A stretch of DNA of 64,000 bases from Thalassoroseus pseudoceratinae (GCF_011634775.1 NZ_JAALXT010000005.1:558001-622000), one strand, 5' to 3'. Positions 25,395-35,323 are shown, counted from the first letter of the stretch. A program made the numbers and translations. Notes: generated from the letters alone by a model not told the origin.

Positions 25395-26567
25395 CTATGC
25401 CGCATGGTCAAGATGTCTTGTGACATCCTGATTGCTCGTTTCCTCGGCATTCATGCCATGTGGAGACATCATTTGCTCGATGAAGAGCTGAAGTGACGAG
25501 TTGGCCATCTTGTGGAGGCTTTGCGAATACTTCGTTACCGTCTGGCACGTCTCGAAGTATTCTGAGGGACTGTCGATCCACCCTTGGATCACGGCTGATG
25601 CACGAGCGACAAAATCTTCGTCAATGTCGACGACGACACCTCCGTCAGTTCCAACCAGGGACGGTATGCAACCTCGTGCGAACGCAATCACCGGCTTACC
25701 TGATGCCATCGCTTCAATCAGCACGATCGGCTGCGCTTCGCTTCGAGAGGGCAGGAGTTTGACATCAATACTCTCAAGAAACTCGGCCTTCCGATCACCA
25801 TAAACGGGGCCGATGTACTCAAACGCCTTGCCATAACGCTCGCGGGCATCGTCAATAATGTCGGCGTCACGCTTCGTGACTGGAGGACCTGCTAATCGAA
25901 GAATAACATCGACACCACGCCCACGGAGTTCAGCAAACGTCCCGATAACCTCGGATAGCCCCTTTGCGACCGATAGATTGCTCAAATGGCCAATCACAAA
26001 CGGCTTTGCAACCGCACTTCGACAATCGACTGCTTGCCCGCTAGAACATGTATTCGGCGGGACCATAAACATGTTTGGAAGAATTACGTGTTGGGCAACC
26101 GGATCGTAAAGCCTTTGAAATGACTCAACCATCTCTTCACCCAACAGGACGTGCACGCCAGACTTCCCAAGCATCCTATCAAGCAAGACAATGAAACGGT
26201 CTCGTTCTCGGCAAAAGCCGAATGTATGATGATGGATTACACATTGGTAGCCGAGCAGCCTTGCAGCAGCGACGACTAAGATGTTGTAGAACCGACCAAA
26301 CCCGTGATCCACAGTTGTATACAGCACTCGTTTGCCAGATATCCGTTTTCCGACAAGCCACAATGACGCAAGAACAGCTCGAACACCCTTGAGTAGTTTT
26401 CGAGCAGCGTTTGAATGAGACGAGTCGCCCGTCTTCGACATCCCAAAGACGTCCACCGCACCTCTCGTGCGAAACTCATCAACGATCCGCTTGGTCACAA
26501 GGGTGTTTCCGTTAACTGGCGGTGGGAGCATTGCGACCACCACAAGGGCGTTTTTAGATTTTGCCAT
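25395..26567 (-). CDS. Family 4 glycosyltransferase
   Basis: 390 residues from the ATG at 26567; another ATG at 26612, directly after the previous stop codon, would add 15 residues and cannot be excluded, since neither has a clear ribosome-binding site. PPPVNGNTLVTKRI near the N-terminus and IGHLSNLSVAKGLSEVI, LRLAGPP and SEAQPIVLIEAMASGKPVIA (the E-x7-E pattern) show a GT4 enzyme. It probably uses a nucleotide sugar to extend the exopolysaccharide repeat unit. It is distinct from the neighbouring GT4 in sequence, so a different linkage is likely. Confidence 0.85.
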   Translation of the reverse strand: MAKSKNALVVVAMLPPPVNGNTLVTKRIVDEFRTRGAVDVFGMSKTGDSSHSNAARKLLKGVRAVLASLWLVGKRISGKRVLYTTVDHGFGRFYNILVVAAARLLGYQCVIHHHTFGFCRERDRFIVLLDRMLGKSGVHVLLGEEMVESFQRLYDPVAQHVILPNMFMVPPNTCSSGQAVDCRSAVAKPFVIGHLSNLSVAKGLSEVIGTFAELRGRGVDVILRLAGPPVTKRDADIIDDARERYGKAFEYIGPVYGDRKAEFLESIDVKLLPSRSEAQPIVLIEAMASGKPVIAFARGCIPSLVGTDGGVVVDIDEDFVARASAVIQGWIDSPSEYFETCQTVTKYSQSLHKMANSSLQLFIEQMMSPHGMNAEETSNQDVTRHLDHAA

Positions 26568-26612
26568 CTTCTTTGCCAGCCAGACATTCGAGAGGAGACT
26601 CAAGAAACACAT

Positions 26613-27404
26613 TTATGCCGCGTTGGCCATAGGAACGTCTTCAGCCAGCAGTTCGTAGGATTTCTCACATCGAAGCCGCAATTTGCGGAAACTCGCATCA
26701 TGATACATATCCGCAAATCGTTCGGTTTCTTTCTTCTTCGATGCCGCTGGCCAGGGAATCTTGAGATGGTCCGGGTCGCCTTCTTGCGTCTCGGACCACC
26801 AACGATGAGAAACTTCAAGAATCTGCTTGACAGCATCCACATTCTCGGGAGTGTGTTCGAAGACATCGAAATCAGTACCAAACTGATCATTCATCGCACG
26901 CACAACGTTACCAAAGTCACTGATCACATCCTCGAACCGTGCCATACAAAGATTGCTTCGATAACGCGCGATCGTCTCGTGATAACTACAATAGTCCATC
27001 ATGGATCGCTTCAGATTCCATGAGCGATTGTAATCCGGACGCGCTCGATAAACTGCTAACGAGACGGTTGCCTTCGCAGGATCCCTAAGTATAGTTAGGG
27101 CTGGCAGTCTCTTCTTCGCAGCAGCGATGAGAGCTGCCGGAGCATGAAGGTGATGACAGACATTCACTGGCCGTCGCTGGCACTTCAAGAATGCCCAGGT
27201 CGCGAATGAGTTCGCGCATCGTGGAAAAGCGTCTATCACAACCTCAGTATCACCTGTGAATCCGCAAACGGATCCATTGTGATCGTGTCGGCGACTTGTA
27301 AAAATCGGCAGATAGATTTTCGGAAAACGCTTCATCAGACCCGCAAGACGGAAACGCGTTTCAAAGTAAAGAGTTGTCCTATTCCACACCGTTGGCTCGC
27401 TCAT
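26613..27404 (-). CDS. Sulfotransferase-like protein
   Basis: 263 residues. The pattern DAFPRCANSFATWAF (58-72) resembles the 5'-phosphosulfate loop of PAPS-dependent sulfotransferases, and LTILRDPAKATVSLAVY (103-119) resembles the 3'-phosphate site (R107, S114), followed by a RFEDV segment typical of the family. It would transfer sulfate from PAPS to a sugar hydroxyl, giving a sulfated polysaccharide. The ATG at 27404 is preferred to the in-frame TTG at 27419. The motif match is partial (no Lys at the usual loop place), so activity is not certain. Confidence 0.65.
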   Translation of the reverse strand: MSEPTVWNRTTLYFETRFRLAGLMKRFPKIYLPIFTSRRHDHNGSVCGFTGDTEVVIDAFPRCANSFATWAFLKCQRRPVNVCHHLHAPAALIAAAKKRLPALTILRDPAKATVSLAVYRARPDYNRSWNLKRSMMDYCSYHETIARYRSNLCMARFEDVISDFGNVVRAMNDQFGTDFDVFEHTPENVDAVKQILEVSHRWWSETQEGDPDHLKIPWPAASKKKETERFADMYHDASFRKLRLRCEKSYELLAEDVPMANAA

Positions 27405-27565
27405 AATTATTTGCTTCAATAATGCTCACAACATTTGGAAACAGGAATCCGTCGTACAGATCATCAGTGACACAGCTTGCGGAACATCGGTAGCCCGCCC
27501 CCGTGTCGTGTGCCACCTAGTTCAGAATGGTTTATGCGAAACCAGCTAGGCCATCATATCAATCA

Positions 27566-28372
27566 CTAGGAGGCTACACTTGTTCGAATCGACATCATCC
27601 TTGATATGCCGACACGGATGAAGAATTGATACAAGCAGAGAGCTAAGCACACAAACTCACCGCCGGGAACGCATAACCCTGCCAGGATAAGTGAAAGACA
27701 AACATCAGCTATTGAGGAGGCAAGCCAATTGACGATGGCGCTATTAGCCAACTCACTGTTCTTCCTCAATGCATAACGAGCAGTTCGCGGTAGAACTTCA
27801 CTTACGACAATCAATGCAAACGCGGTACGCCAGATAGAATACGCATCTGCCGTCCGTAGAAAGAGAATCGGCATGACAGGATAAAGAGTTGATAGAGACT
27901 TTAGCGCAATGTACGTGAGAACTCGATTTTGTGACGGCAACACGTTGTGAATTGAAAAGACAGCGGCAACAGCCAACACGGCGGCTACTGACCACCAAGT
28001 CGGAATAAGGGCGGGAATCGCGAGTAGGACAACAATGGCAGTGATACGTACTGCTAGAAAAGGTCCTAGCCTTTCCTCCCCAGTGAATCCACGCGGCCGG
28101 GATGCGACCGACTCAGTACTTGCAATTCTGTCGTTGCAGAAGTACCCACATTCATAGACACACATAATCAGAACCCACGCTCGAATGACTTCGAGGGCGG
28201 GAAGAACTGATACTGGTGCGGCTAGAACTGCTGCGACAACAAGAAACAGCATGTATTTCATGAACCATCCGGCAAGACGGCGCATGTTCATCCGCGATAC
28301 GAGCCAATACCCACACGGCACGTATATCAGCGAGCGATAATTTATTTTCGGGCACTTTGGCAAAACGGCCAT
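27566..28372 (-). CDS. Polytopic membrane protein, UbiA-prenyltransferase-like
   Basis: 268 residues with about seven hydrophobic segments. YECGYFCNDRIASTESVASRP around residues 93-113 recalls the first Asp-rich motif of UbiA-type prenyltransferases (Y-x-x-N-D followed by D/E residues and R-P), but the second Asp motif is not seen. It starts 12 bases after the HAD-like gene. UbiA and HAD domains are often fused or paired in bacteria, for example in decaprenyl-phosphate phosphoribosyl transfer, which supports the call from context. If correct it would make or use a polyprenyl-linked sugar. I consider the assignment tentative. Confidence 0.45.
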   Translation of the reverse strand: MAVLPKCPKINYRSLIYVPCGYWLVSRMNMRRLAGWFMKYMLFLVVAAVLAAPVSVLPALEVIRAWVLIMCVYECGYFCNDRIASTESVASRPRGFTGEERLGPFLAVRITAIVVLLAIPALIPTWWSVAAVLAVAAVFSIHNVLPSQNRVLTYIALKSLSTLYPVMPILFLRTADAYSIWRTAFALIVVSEVLPRTARYALRKNSELANSAIVNWLASSIADVCLSLILAGLCVPGGEFVCLALCLYQFFIRVGISRMMSIRTSVAS

Positions 28373-28383
28373 ATGTCGTTCAC

Positions 28384-29118
28384 TTAGATGTACAAAATCT
28401 CTAGTCCATCGGTCGGCACTCTTGGCGCTTCGCTGATGCGGCTATCGGCTCTCCGTTGCACGATAATGCCACGATCTACCTTCCGTAGCATTTCAATATC
28501 GTTTGCGTTATCACTATAGACGGTAACAGGTCCATGCTGGTCGAGACCGTCCAAGTATTGATGTAAGTAAGGGATTTTCCTGCCAAATAAGTCTCGGCCG
28601 AAACCGGTCACATGCCCGTCGTTGTCATAGGCTAACTGGCTGCAAACAGCACCGACTTCAAGCTTCTGCGAAAGAGCGATAACAGGTGGATCGATCGCAG
28701 CCGAAATTAGTGCAACGTGAGATCCGCATTTCTTAGCATCTGCAAGCAGTTCGACAGTAGTGCGAATTTGACGGTTATCCCAACATTGATTCCAAAAGAT
28801 GCCTGCGTATTCTAGGAGTTCCTCACGCGAGTAATTCACCAACAACTGCCCGACACACCTTAAGTACAACCGATGCAACATCGGCCTAGGAATGAATCGG
28901 CGAAGAACCTTAGCGGTAAACACCCACGCTCTCCAAATCCGATACCGGCCTCTGTTTCGACGGAGGAAAAATGCCAGGAAGTCGTGTGTAGTATTTCCGT
29001 CATAAAGCGTTCCACAAAGATCAAACAGCACGACGGGCTGTTGTTCGCCTTGCGTGCCAACTCCGTCTCGGACTTCTTCGACGGAGTTGCATGGCCGGAC
29101 GACCGATTCTTGAGGCAT
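28384..29118 (-). CDS. HAD-IB-like phosphatase with Cys in motif I
   Basis: 244 residues with the HAD order of motifs: LFDLCGTLYDG (motif I, nucleophile D33), LISAAID (motif II Ser), a Lys in GRKIPYL (motif III) and VYSDNANDIEML (motif IV). Motif I is normally D-x-D-G-T; here the second Asp, the general acid/base, is Cys35, which may change or reduce phosphatase activity. The ATG at 29118 is used; the TTG at 29148 is the only other start before the domain. Either way it overlaps the end of the Wzy-like gene by about 98 bases or more, which is unusual. It pairs with the UbiA-like gene downstream. Confidence 0.7.
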   Translation of the reverse strand: MPQESVVRPCNSVEEVRDGVGTQGEQQPVVLFDLCGTLYDGNTTHDFLAFFLRRNRGRYRIWRAWVFTAKVLRRFIPRPMLHRLYLRCVGQLLVNYSREELLEYAGIFWNQCWDNRQIRTTVELLADAKKCGSHVALISAAIDPPVIALSQKLEVGAVCSQLAYDNDGHVTGFGRDLFGRKIPYLHQYLDGLDQHGPVTVYSDNANDIEMLRKVDRGIIVQRRADSRISEAPRVPTDGLEILYI

Positions 29119-30328
29119 AGATACACCAGAGCAGTACGACAATCGCAATATGAGAGTTATTCAGAAAGTCGAAGTTAAAAAAGCTAAACACAATCGTGTT
29201 GTATGTCAGCGCCAGCAAGTACAAGTTATGCCGATATGGCGCGATAGCAGATCGATGAAAGATCCAGGTCGAAAACGCCCCCATGATCAGCGGAAAAACG
29301 ATCACACCAACAATCCCGAGATCATGATAGAACACGTAGAACCAGGTGTAGGTGTTAATGTAGTGTGGCACAAACACATAATCTTTATAGACGTTTTGCT
29401 CGTAGTTACCGCCAGTTATTCGTCCAAGTAGTTTTGAGATGATTGGCAGTGAGTATTGAGCCATGCCATTTACGGTTCTAGGGAAGAGTTCCTCGTCGTC
29501 GGTATCGAGGCCAAAGGCGTGCCTGGATGCTACGAGATAGATCTCCGTACGTTCCACGATTCCGTACTCGGTAATCTTCTCATGGTTCGTGAACTGCATA
29601 TTCATTTGCCAACTGGCAAACACAAGGCCAATCAGAGCAGTTGCAGTGGCAAAGATCTTCAAACGAGGCTTCGAATGAAACTGAGTGAGATAGATACTGA
29701 TGACGACAATTGCATTCTTAAGGATAACAGCCTTCGCCAACGTAACGATTGCCAAATAGAGAATTGCGATGGCAGTCACAGACACTGTTGTGACTTTGAA
29801 CGCTCTGCTAGCATTCGACTTAAGGCAACAGGCAGCATTAACACTCAGTAACATTAAGAGTGCACTCGACAAACCCATCAGACTACTTGAAAGGCTACCA
29901 CTGTTGAGGGCTTCCTCAGACGATTTCAGAATTGCATGCCGATCGATCTCCCCTTGGGCCGCCACAGAGAGTGCGTTCGACGTCCCATGAAATTCAATCG
30001 ACACCATCGCTGACATCAGCAGGACAACGCACGAGAGGCACACCGTCAACCATAGAGGCATGACCGGCATCTGGGGAGTTTGCCTATGAGATACTCGATC
30101 AGTTTGTTTTGGCTGACACAGCCAAGTGCCCGCGAGGAATCCCAAATGCCCCAACAACATCAATGCATCGCTGAACGGTGAGATCGGACGAAACAAGTCC
30201 GGGCTTAACAAACCAATCGCATAGATAATCGCCCAGATGCAGGCATAGGCGCAGCGAGGACCATAGTACGCATTGCAAACGTCGCGGAACCCGACAAAGG
30301 CTAGAATAAGGAATGCAATGTAGTCCAT
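29021..30328 (-). CDS. Wzy-like oligosaccharide repeat-unit polymerase
   Basis: 435 residues, about eleven hydrophobic segments and a long outside loop with FGLDTDDEELFPRT. The sequence PHYINTYTWFYVFYHDLG followed by a hydrophobic helix is the pattern of O-antigen/EPS polymerases, which join lipid-linked repeat units on the outer face of the inner membrane. The C-terminal tail is very basic (RRRSPRRSWHARRTTARR) and is the part that overlaps the HAD gene; it may be a read-on into that gene. Together with the Wzx and WbaP-like genes it defines a Wzx/Wzy-dependent route. Confidence 0.75.
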   Translation of the reverse strand: MDYIAFLILAFVGFRDVCNAYYGPRCAYACIWAIIYAIGLLSPDLFRPISPFSDALMLLGHLGFLAGTWLCQPKQTDRVSHRQTPQMPVMPLWLTVCLSCVVLLMSAMVSIEFHGTSNALSVAAQGEIDRHAILKSSEEALNSGSLSSSLMGLSSALLMLLSVNAACCLKSNASRAFKVTTVSVTAIAILYLAIVTLAKAVILKNAIVVISIYLTQFHSKPRLKIFATATALIGLVFASWQMNMQFTNHEKITEYGIVERTEIYLVASRHAFGLDTDDEELFPRTVNGMAQYSLPIISKLLGRITGGNYEQNVYKDYVFVPHYINTYTWFYVFYHDLGIVGVIVFPLIMGAFSTWIFHRSAIAPYRHNLYLLALTYNTIVFSFFNFDFLNNSHIAIVVLLWCIYASRIGRPAMQLRRRSPRRSWHARRTTARRAV

Positions 30329-30491
30329 CTATGAGACACTTATTCACATGTTCGTTGAATTACGGTTTGCCTATCGTCACGTCAACTTGCGTTGGTACTC
30401 AACAGCAACCTGCGAAGTTGGCGTGACTGCCGTTTTCTACATTAGATTGAGTCGTTTCTGCTAGACCAGTTTGTTGGCAGCATATGGGTTC

Positions 30492-31784
30492 TTAGATTGT
30501 CGCAGCGGTCTTTCTGTAGTAGACGGACTGCACAAGCAACAACGCAAAGGTTCCGATCAGGTAGGCTGTAGCCATTCCCCTGAGACCAAAATGCGGGATC
30601 AATTGAATGGCAGCGATCGAAATTGCACAGACCATCACAATGTAGCTGGAAATCTGCGAGTAGAATCGCCCAGCTGCCGTGAGTGCCTGCCCCAAATACG
30701 ATGATGCGAACGCAAACCCGGTCGCAACAGAAAGTATCAGTAGCAAATGACTGTGCTCAGCGACTTCAGAATTGAATAGCATTGTGAGTGCATACTCCCC
30801 CAGCCAATATGAGCAGCCGAACATAGCGAGTGTGAGACAAGCGGCAAATCCCATTAGCATCTTCACCAGATTAGTGAATGCCGCGACGTTCTTTTTCGCG
30901 TAGGCAGAGGCAAGGCGGGGCAATGCGATTTGGGTCGATGCCGATACGGGCAGTCGAGCCAAGATCAGGAGATATCCGCATGATGCGTAAATTCCGAGGT
31001 CGTATTCGGACATCTGGAATCGGACGCAGATTCTAGGCAACGCCTCGGCTAGGTGGCATAGTCCCATAACAATGCCCAGCGGGAATGCTCGCTTGGCGAG
31101 TTCGAAGACTTGCAACCGACCGACTTCGTTGAGGCTTGCGGGCGACGAATTAATTCGCGGTGTTAGTTTACGCGCTTGTGGAAGATCAAAGAAGATCGCA
31201 ACGAGAATCTGCATCGCAATCATTGTTAGTAGGGCAGCAGGAAGAGATCCCCCGCTCAACATCGTCGCCGCAAATGCGGAGATACCGAGCGTCGCACGAG
31301 CGAGTAGCGACTTGCCAATGATGTCGAAGCGACTTGCCCTTTGGGCCACGGCGTGTGCTATGTCAGAAATTGACTCGACGCTCTTTGAGGCTGCGACAAG
31401 CCAGAGAATCACACAATTTTGACCATTGAGAAGGAGCGGGATGCTCAAAAGGCCGACTAACGCCACCACAGACAGGACTTGGAGTTTTCGCAGAAGATAG
31501 TAGCTGGCGACTGGGAACTGCGACTCTGTGTCTGTCGTCAGGACGTTTCTCAATTGCATATTGAGAAAGGAGTATACGGGTACGACAACCGCCAAGGCGA
31601 AAGCGTATCTCCCGACGGCAGCGGTGGTCGACACCTTTCCAATGATTGCAACAATGGCGAATTGGAGGACCGCTTGTGAGAGTACGCCGACCAGCGACCA
31701 GGTAAAGACACTCGAAGTTGAGTGAATGAATTCCCGAATCCGCTTGATGGTGGAGTACGAATTTTCGAGAGGGTTATGGGACAT
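30492..31784 (-). CDS. Wzx-like polysaccharide flippase
   Basis: 430 residues with about twelve hydrophobic segments spread over the whole chain, the layout of MOP-superfamily lipid-linked oligosaccharide flippases. LRNVLTTDTESQFP near residue 80 is a loop segment common in polysaccharide-type flippases. It would move the polyprenyl-linked repeat unit across the inner membrane for the Wzy-like protein encoded 163 bases downstream. No sequence motif defines its substrate. The start lacks a clear ribosome-binding site, but the N-terminus (MSHNPLENS followed by a charged stretch then the first helix) is normal for the family. Confidence 0.8.
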   Translation of the reverse strand: MSHNPLENSYSTIKRIREFIHSTSSVFTWSLVGVLSQAVLQFAIVAIIGKVSTTAAVGRYAFALAVVVPVYSFLNMQLRNVLTTDTESQFPVASYYLLRKLQVLSVVALVGLLSIPLLLNGQNCVILWLVAASKSVESISDIAHAVAQRASRFDIIGKSLLARATLGISAFAATMLSGGSLPAALLTMIAMQILVAIFFDLPQARKLTPRINSSPASLNEVGRLQVFELAKRAFPLGIVMGLCHLAEALPRICVRFQMSEYDLGIYASCGYLLILARLPVSASTQIALPRLASAYAKKNVAAFTNLVKMLMGFAACLTLAMFGCSYWLGEYALTMLFNSEVAEHSHLLLILSVATGFAFASSYLGQALTAAGRFYSQISSYIVMVCAISIAAIQLIPHFGLRGMATAYLIGTFALLLVQSVYYRKTAATI

Positions 31785-31999
31785 CCGATCAATTAGTTCC
31801 GGTGCAACTTGGCTATGGTGCGATTTCGGTCAATTAGCGCCACGTCGTTGCGCCGAGTTTCGTGCCGATTCTTTCAGTAGGATGGTTCTGACCGAATGCG
31901 CCCTAACCAATGAGCACAATAGTACCGAAGACTAACCTTCAAAGGTGATCGACTTTGGGTAAGTCAATGAAACGGTTTGATGAATCGAATCCATGGATG

Positions 32000-33577
32000 T
32001 CAATAGGCTCCTTCCCGGAGCACTGCAGTTTTCACAGTTCGCGCGAGGATGTAGATGTCTAGCCAAGGTGACCAGTTGCGAACGTAGTAGTCGTCGTATT
32101 GGACGCGCGCTTCGTAAGTGGTGTTGTTACGGCCAGAGATCTGCCATAGTCCTGTGAGTCCTGGTCGGACCTTCAAATAGACAGGGTATGTGTTGTTGTA
32201 TTTGACGACTTCGTCGTTCACGATCGGTCGAGGACCGACTAGGCTCATGTCGCCGCGGAGAATATTCCAGATTTGCGGGATCTCGTCAATACTGAATTTC
32301 CGCAGGAAGTTCCCGACGCCCTTGATGATACGAGGATCGTTTTTTAGCTTGTGATCGCGTTCCCATTCGGCCCGCATCTCGGGGTTCTTATCGAGGTATT
32401 CCTGCAGCACGTCGTTGGCTCCGACGACCATCGTCCGGAACTTCCAGACCTTGAATCGGCGACCACCGCGGCCGATCCGTTCATGTCCGAAGAACACGGG
32501 GCCGGGAGAACGGAGTTTGATCGCCAGGATGATTCCCAGTAGGAACGGAGAGATCAGTAACAGCCCGAAGCCGGAGAGGAACATGTCGGCGGCACGTTTT
32601 CCCCAGCGGTAACGGCGACGCGTCAACGCATGCTGAGTATAAAGTGCGGCGGTGCCATGCAACTCGCGGGCTTCCGCCCAGAGAGTCGGTTGACCTTTCG
32701 CCTCAGACAAAACGCTGAGTTTCGGAATATGGTTGGCACACAGTTCGACCGCGTGTTGAACCTGAGCAGGGTCGGCATCGGTCATTGCGATGACGGCCCA
32801 TGGTGTTTCGAGCTTGGAAGCAAGTTTCGCGGCGGACGAAAGGGTCCCGAAAGTGGTTTCGTCGGTCGCTTTTTGACCAAAACGGCTTTCGGTATCACCT
32901 CGAAGCAAAGCTACCGGTCGCAAACCGAGGGCTGGCTTACACGCAAGTTGATCAAAGGCTTGGCGTCCATCCTCTTGACCGCCGATGATAAGCGCCCGCT
33001 GTCCCCACCAAGATTGTCGCCCTAATAACTCCCGCCCGATCAGCCGTAGGGGTGGACCGGTGAAGGTTGCCAGTGCCCATGCCAGCGTCAGTGTTCCCAA
33101 GGTTGCATCAAACTGGAAGGCCCATGCGAATCGTGCGGTAATTACCGTAGAGAACGCCAATGCCGAGGCGAGGGTCAGTTGACGAGTTTCCCGAATAGGC
33201 TGCATGCCCACAGCAGGATATAGGCCGAAGCAGAGGTAACACAGAGCAGCAACGGGGATGACGCCCCATGCCGACGCAAACGTGCTGACGCCGAAAACGG
33301 CCGAAACAACGGCACTTGCAATTGTGATCGACGTGCCGACGTTGATCATGTCAATGCAGGCCAATGGTGCCGCTGTCACGATTCCCTGCCACGACCGAGG
33401 AACAACACTGGCGGCCGAATCATGCTTGTTGATGGGGAAGCTCGCTGCTCCCTCGTGAGAACCATTCGACTCCCGCGTTGGTTGCTCTGCAACCTCCGTG
33501 GCTTGTTTCAGTGGCCTCGTGACGACTGACATTTGACCAGTGGATGTCATGTCTGTCGTGTCCGAGTGAACGGTCAT
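32000..33577 (-). CDS. WbaP/WcaJ-type initiating sugar-1-phosphate transferase
   Basis: 525 residues. The N-terminal half has four hydrophobic segments and a CoA-binding-like soluble domain; the C-terminal 200 residues form the polyprenol-phosphate glycosylphosphotransferase domain: [62 protein letters not shown] and [14 protein letters not shown]. It starts each repeat unit by moving a sugar phosphate to undecaprenyl phosphate. AAGGATCG lies 6 bases before the ATG. It is the promoter-proximal gene of the minus-strand exopolysaccharide set and diverges from the Wza-like gene. Confidence 0.92.
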   Translation of the reverse strand: MTVHSDTTDMTSTGQMSVVTRPLKQATEVAEQPTRESNGSHEGAASFPINKHDSAASVVPRSWQGIVTAAPLACIDMINVGTSITIASAVVSAVFGVSTFASAWGVIPVAALCYLCFGLYPAVGMQPIRETRQLTLASALAFSTVITARFAWAFQFDATLGTLTLAWALATFTGPPLRLIGRELLGRQSWWGQRALIIGGQEDGRQAFDQLACKPALGLRPVALLRGDTESRFGQKATDETTFGTLSSAAKLASKLETPWAVIAMTDADPAQVQHAVELCANHIPKLSVLSEAKGQPTLWAEARELHGTAALYTQHALTRRRYRWGKRAADMFLSGFGLLLISPFLLGIILAIKLRSPGPVFFGHERIGRGGRRFKVWKFRTMVVGANDVLQEYLDKNPEMRAEWERDHKLKNDPRIIKGVGNFLRKFSIDEIPQIWNILRGDMSLVGPRPIVNDEVVKYNNTYPVYLKVRPGLTGLWQISGRNNTTYEARVQYDDYYVRNWSPWLDIYILARTVKTAVLREGAY

Positions 33578-33986
33578 GTTGTCGATCCTTGAGATACAGA
33601 CCAGCCGTTTTTGTGTGGTCGCTTATCGTGTCAGGGGAACTACTGACGCAATGAGTCGATGAATCCATTTCGTGTAGTCGGTTACGACGGGTCACACGGA
33701 TGAGCCAAATGTGGGAATCTGGGAGAAAAATTCCGGTTCTAACAATTAGCCACATGAACTTTCGGCCACATCTCGGTTGGCATCCAGAACGAACATGAGA
33801 GTATTTCCTCAAAAAATCCGCTTTTTATGTTAGTTGCCCTCAAGTCCTCGTCAAAACCGGCCGATACGGTAGAAACCGGAGAATCATCACGGTTTTTAGC
33901 GCGCAAACTGGCGTGATGGGTGGCTGATGTTCTCCTCAACCTGCTGTCAGCAGCCAGAATCTGATCTTGGAATACAAGAGACGCAC
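33578..33986. other. Divergent intergenic region between WbaP-like and Wza-like genes
   Basis: 409 bases without a convincing gene. It must hold the promoters of both exopolysaccharide transcripts. A perfect inverted repeat, CTGCTG and CAGCAG around one base, lies at 33941-33953 upstream of the Wza-like gene and could be an operator. A weaker hairpin (AAACCG with CGGTTT) is at 33873-33895. No clear -10/-35 pair was found. Confidence 0.5.
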
Positions 33987-35291
33987 ATGATTTCTTGCCA
34001 TCGGCGTTCAACGGCCATCTGGGGATTGTTCCTGATTTGTGTTTGCCTCACGCAAGCCGGTTGCGTCTTGGTCAAAGCACAGAATGCGATTCCCGTAGAG
34101 CGGTTGCCCAAGACGCTTCTACACGGGTCCAAAGATGGAGCGGTTGCGCTTGATCTCACCTTATTGGAACAAGCCCAGCCTTCGGTGCATGTCATCGGGC
34201 CGGGGGATGTTGTCAGTGTGTTCATCCACGGAATTCTGCCGGCCGGCTTGGACGAAGGTGCCATGCTCGGCAGCAACGGGTTCGTCGATCGGGAGTATTA
34301 CCCGCCTCGTGGGAATGTCGATCCCTCACGATTCGGCGTACCGATCGAAGTCGATACCAATGGACGGCTAGCGTTGCCGTTGATCGGTAAAATGCCAGTT
34401 GCCGGTTTGACGTTGGAACAACTTGAGGACCGAATTCGCAAGTCGTACGTCACCGACGACATTATCCGAGCAGACCGTGATCGAATCATCGTAGGTTTAA
34501 CACGTGCTCGCACCGAACGGGTCTTGGTCATTCGGGAAGATGCCGCTTCGTCCATGCCATCCACGATTACGAAAGCAAGCGTTCCGTTTGCGAAGAAGGG
34601 CAACGCCCAAGTCATTGATCTGCCCATCTACGAAAATGATGTGCTTCACGCTCTGACCGCCAGCGGTGGACTGCCGGGAATCGATGCAGAGAACGAAGTT
34701 TGGGTGCTGCGTGGACGATCGGCCAATATGAGCGCTATTCAAGCTCACCTCCAATCCGGTGATGTGCCTTCGGATTTGGTGTGTCAATGGGAAGCTGACG
34801 GCTCGGTTGTTCGCATTCCTTTGCGAGTCTTCCCAAATGAACCACTGCCGTTCGGTCCCGAGGATATCGTCCTCCACGACGGCGACATCGTGTACGTGCC
34901 GCCGCGGAACGAATACTTCTACACGGCTGGTTTGTTGCCCGGTGGACGCATTCCGCTCCCGCGAGACGAAGATATCGACATCGTCGAAGCCATTGCTTTG
35001 GCCGGGGGTTCACTCGGTGGATTTAGCGGTTCGAGCGGAGCGGCTGGTTTGCGGGGTGGTGGAGTCGGGAGCATCATCCCGCCATCGCTTGCGGTCATCA
35101 TGCGAAAATTGCCGGACGGTCGCCAGATTTCCATGCGAGTCGATTTGGCTGACGCGATGGAAGACTCACGGCAACGTGTGGTCATTCAGCCGGACGACGT
35201 CGTCTTCCTGCACTACACTCATCACGAGTTGGTCGGCAACATTGTGCTGAACTTCTTCAACTTCAACTTCCTGATCGACCCCAGCAGTTAA
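33987..35291 (+). CDS. Polysaccharide export protein, Wza-like lipoprotein
   Basis: 434 residues. The N-terminus has a signal peptide ending in LTQAGC, a passable lipobox, so the protein is probably lipid-anchored to the outer membrane. A Poly_export domain starts at VHVIGPGDVVSVFIHG and continues through GRLALPLIGKMPVAGLTLEQLE; SLBB-like parts follow (ENDVLHALTASGGLPG, IDIVEAIALAGGSLGG), and IQPDDVVFLHYTHHE is near the end. It should form the outer-membrane channel for the exopolysaccharide. The ATG at 33987 is used because a signal peptide follows at once; an upstream in-frame ATG at 33927 would precede it by 20 residues. No Wzc-type tyrosine kinase is in the window. Confidence 0.88.
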   Translation: MISCHRRSTAIWGLFLICVCLTQAGCVLVKAQNAIPVERLPKTLLHGSKDGAVALDLTLLEQAQPSVHVIGPGDVVSVFIHGILPAGLDEGAMLGSNGFVDREYYPPRGNVDPSRFGVPIEVDTNGRLALPLIGKMPVAGLTLEQLEDRIRKSYVTDDIIRADRDRIIVGLTRARTERVLVIREDAASSMPSTITKASVPFAKKGNAQVIDLPIYENDVLHALTASGGLPGIDAENEVWVLRGRSANMSAIQAHLQSGDVPSDLVCQWEADGSVVRIPLRVFPNEPLPFGPEDIVLHDGDIVYVPPRNEYFYTAGLLPGGRIPLPRDEDIDIVEAIALAGGSLGGFSGSSGAAGLRGGGVGSIIPPSLAVIMRKLPDGRQISMRVDLADAMEDSRQRVVIQPDDVVFLHYTHHELVGNIVLNFFNFNFLIDPSS

Positions 35292-35323
35292 GTTTCTCAT
35301 CGATGCAAGTTGAACGGAAACTC

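Noticed and set aside
33911-33927. TGGC...GGCT resembling a sigma-54 promoter upstream of the Wza-like gene
   Set aside because: The distance between the GG and GC elements is 11 instead of 10 bases and the second box has a mismatch.
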